Positions 62,883-64,000 of a stretch of DNA of 64,000 bases are shown in pieces. The notes under the pieces were generated by a model. That model saw only the letters and a list, made by a program, of their open reading frames with translations, searched no databases and was not told the origin of the DNA. Position 1 is the first letter of the stretch. Every line of letters begins with the position of its first letter. Source of the stretch: Chionis minor (Eukaryota; Chordata; Aves; Charadriiformes; Chionididae); assembly GCA_013398295.1 (NCBI GenBank), contig VZSF01017903.1:690062-754061 (forward strand), in the 5' to 3' direction. The position numbers and the translations under genes were made by a program.

Positions 62883-64000
62883 CTTTAGGCAAATTAAAAA
62901 AAATAAGGAAAGGGTTAATAGGGAAAATTAGTAACATCAATAGAAGCGGGCACTATATATGAGCTACAGAAATATGCAAAAAAATTAACACAATTAAAGA
63001 AATGAAAAAAGTTTGACTGAGCAGCAAATCAAAGGTCGAGGTATGAGAAGAACACGCTTGCAGGTTCTCCCCTCCTGCAATAACCAACCTTTGCCAAACT
63101 CCATTTTCGTTGTTTGCCTCAGCATTTCTCTCCTAGGAATGCGCAGGTGACAAGTGTCCCTACTAGCTCAAAAGGAAGCAGGCTCCTTTAGGAGCAGCCA
63201 TGTTGGCATCACTTGGAGTGCATTTGCTGCTTTTCTCCTACAGTCTGTTTTAAGAGCAAGACTAACACTGTATTCAATCTCCCGGCTTCCAGGACAAAGC
63301 CAGCTTTAGTAGATACTTCCCCCCCTCTTCTGTTCTTCCTCATTGACATAGGATTGTTCCAAAGCAGTTTTGCCACTGAAGCCAATGTCCAGCGCGACTG
63401 AAAAATGGTTGCATCTGTAAGCTGGAAAGCACGGTATTATGCGGTCAACTTCATATTCTGCGTTACATGTTCTCTGCAACGTATCCAAATCTTGAACCAA
63501 GATACGAACAATTCAAATCAGAATAAGAATTCAACTTCTGAACCAAATACAACCAACACGTTTGAGCCAAGGTAAAATATTTCCAATATGAAAGAAACCA
63601 GCCTACAAAAGGAATCTGTAGAAACTATCCCTATATAATTCACCAAGCCTATTTTATCAGGCAAAAGACCAATTCCCTTACAGTAAGGAGAAGCAACTTT
63701 TCAACTGACTTGATGAAGACAATCTACGGAGCTTAAATAAGATGACCGATTTCTGATTTTTCTTCCTCTTGCAAAGGTAAAGCAATGAAAAGTCTGGAAT
63801 TAGATCAACATGAAAACAGCAGAATGAGAAGCTAACTCAGATGATCAGCTCTGTTCATAACTGAGTTGAAGCTCTGCAAATACGGTGTCAATCACCTCTC
63901 TGCATTTCCTCCTCCATGCCTCCCTCAATGGCATCTCCAGGAGAGAAAGATCAAATGCCAACTTTGTTGTAAAAAACCCCTGAGGCACCTGAAAGTGATA
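62883..64000 (-). other. CLASP1: CLASP1 intron (3' part)
   Basis: This is the intron upstream of the first microexon, continuing beyond the window. The previous constitutive exon, whose family sequence ends in GSYASL, is not in the window. Nothing coding is certain here. A short open frame behind an acceptor-like site touches the right edge (63845-63988) and is treated as a finding only. Confidence 0.7.

Larger units (their letters stand above)
1..64000 (-). other. CLASP1: CLASP1 gene body, partial at both ends
   Basis: Eighteen exons on the minus strand join in frame into one CLASP-family polypeptide of about 738 codons. CLASPs are microtubule plus-end tracking proteins. They bind EB1 and CLIP-170, stabilise microtubules at the cell cortex and Golgi, promote rescue, and act at kinetochores. 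The window holds the Ser/Arg-rich linker with two [S/T]xIP motifs, TOG3, the second linker and the beginning of the C-terminal CLIP-interacting TOG domain. The N-terminal TOG1 and TOG2 exons lie beyond 64000, and the last C-terminal exons lie beyond position 1. Every splice junction is GT-AG. The paralogue call (CLASP1, not CLASP2) rests on wording such as GSPSNTLGRTPSRHSS and REYNPYPY, compared from memory. Confidence 0.96.

Noticed and set aside
1..64000. CLASP2 as the gene identity
   Set aside because: Several exons carry wording specific to CLASP1 as I recall it (SPLTSPTNCSHGG, YEPYGMYS, DFIIIHKDD, YNPYPY, TREDNLGVWEEHF), and none favours CLASP2.

Overview
The window is vertebrate nuclear DNA, most likely from a bird. 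It is about 40% GC and intron-rich. It carries a CR1 LINE tail (30312-31081), two shorter CR1 3'-end scraps in the opposite orientation, and otherwise few interspersed repeats. No bacterial, viral or organellar genes were seen.

One gene accounts for all the coding sequence I can support: CLASP1 (cytoplasmic linker-associated protein 1) on the minus strand, with neither end in the window. Transcription runs from 64000 towards 1. I placed 18 exons at single-base resolution. They join in a consistent frame into about 738 codons, roughly the middle half of a protein of about 1,500 residues. From N- to C-terminal they encode the Ser/Arg-rich linker with two EB1-binding [S/T]xIP motifs (exons at 62.9, 55.0, 53.4, 51.5, 45.5 and 37.5 kb), the TOG3 HEAT-repeat domain (34.0 to 13.0 kb), a Ser/Pro-rich linker (11.6, 6.5, 2.7 and 1.5 kb), and the start of the C-terminal CLIP-interacting TOG domain (0.36-0.55 kb). 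CLASP1 rather than CLASP2 is indicated by CLASP1-type wording such as GSPSNTLGRTPSRHSS, YEPYGMYSDDDANSDASS and REYNPYPY, recalled from memory of the family.

The most interesting content is its alternative-splicing layout. Three frame-preserving microexons (24, 27 and 24 nt) each have a TGC triplet 6-13 nt before the exon, the arrangement linked to SRRM4/nSR100-dependent neural microexons. A 117-nt cassette exon (39 residues) lies behind a tract of about 55 pyrimidines. A TAG-AAG tandem acceptor can add or omit one Glu just before the C-terminal domain. A potential G-quadruplex lies upstream of that acceptor, and an A/C-rich (transcript-sense) stretch follows the donor of a TOG3 exon.

The remainder is intron, up to 12.4 kb long: the CR1 copies, three short two-copy tandem duplications (48, 33 and about 51 bp), simple repeats and G/C runs. 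A CpG-enriched patch at 49.3-49.7 kb holds a spliced-looking open frame on the plus strand that I could not identify. Intronic open frames without splice or homology support are treated as chance.
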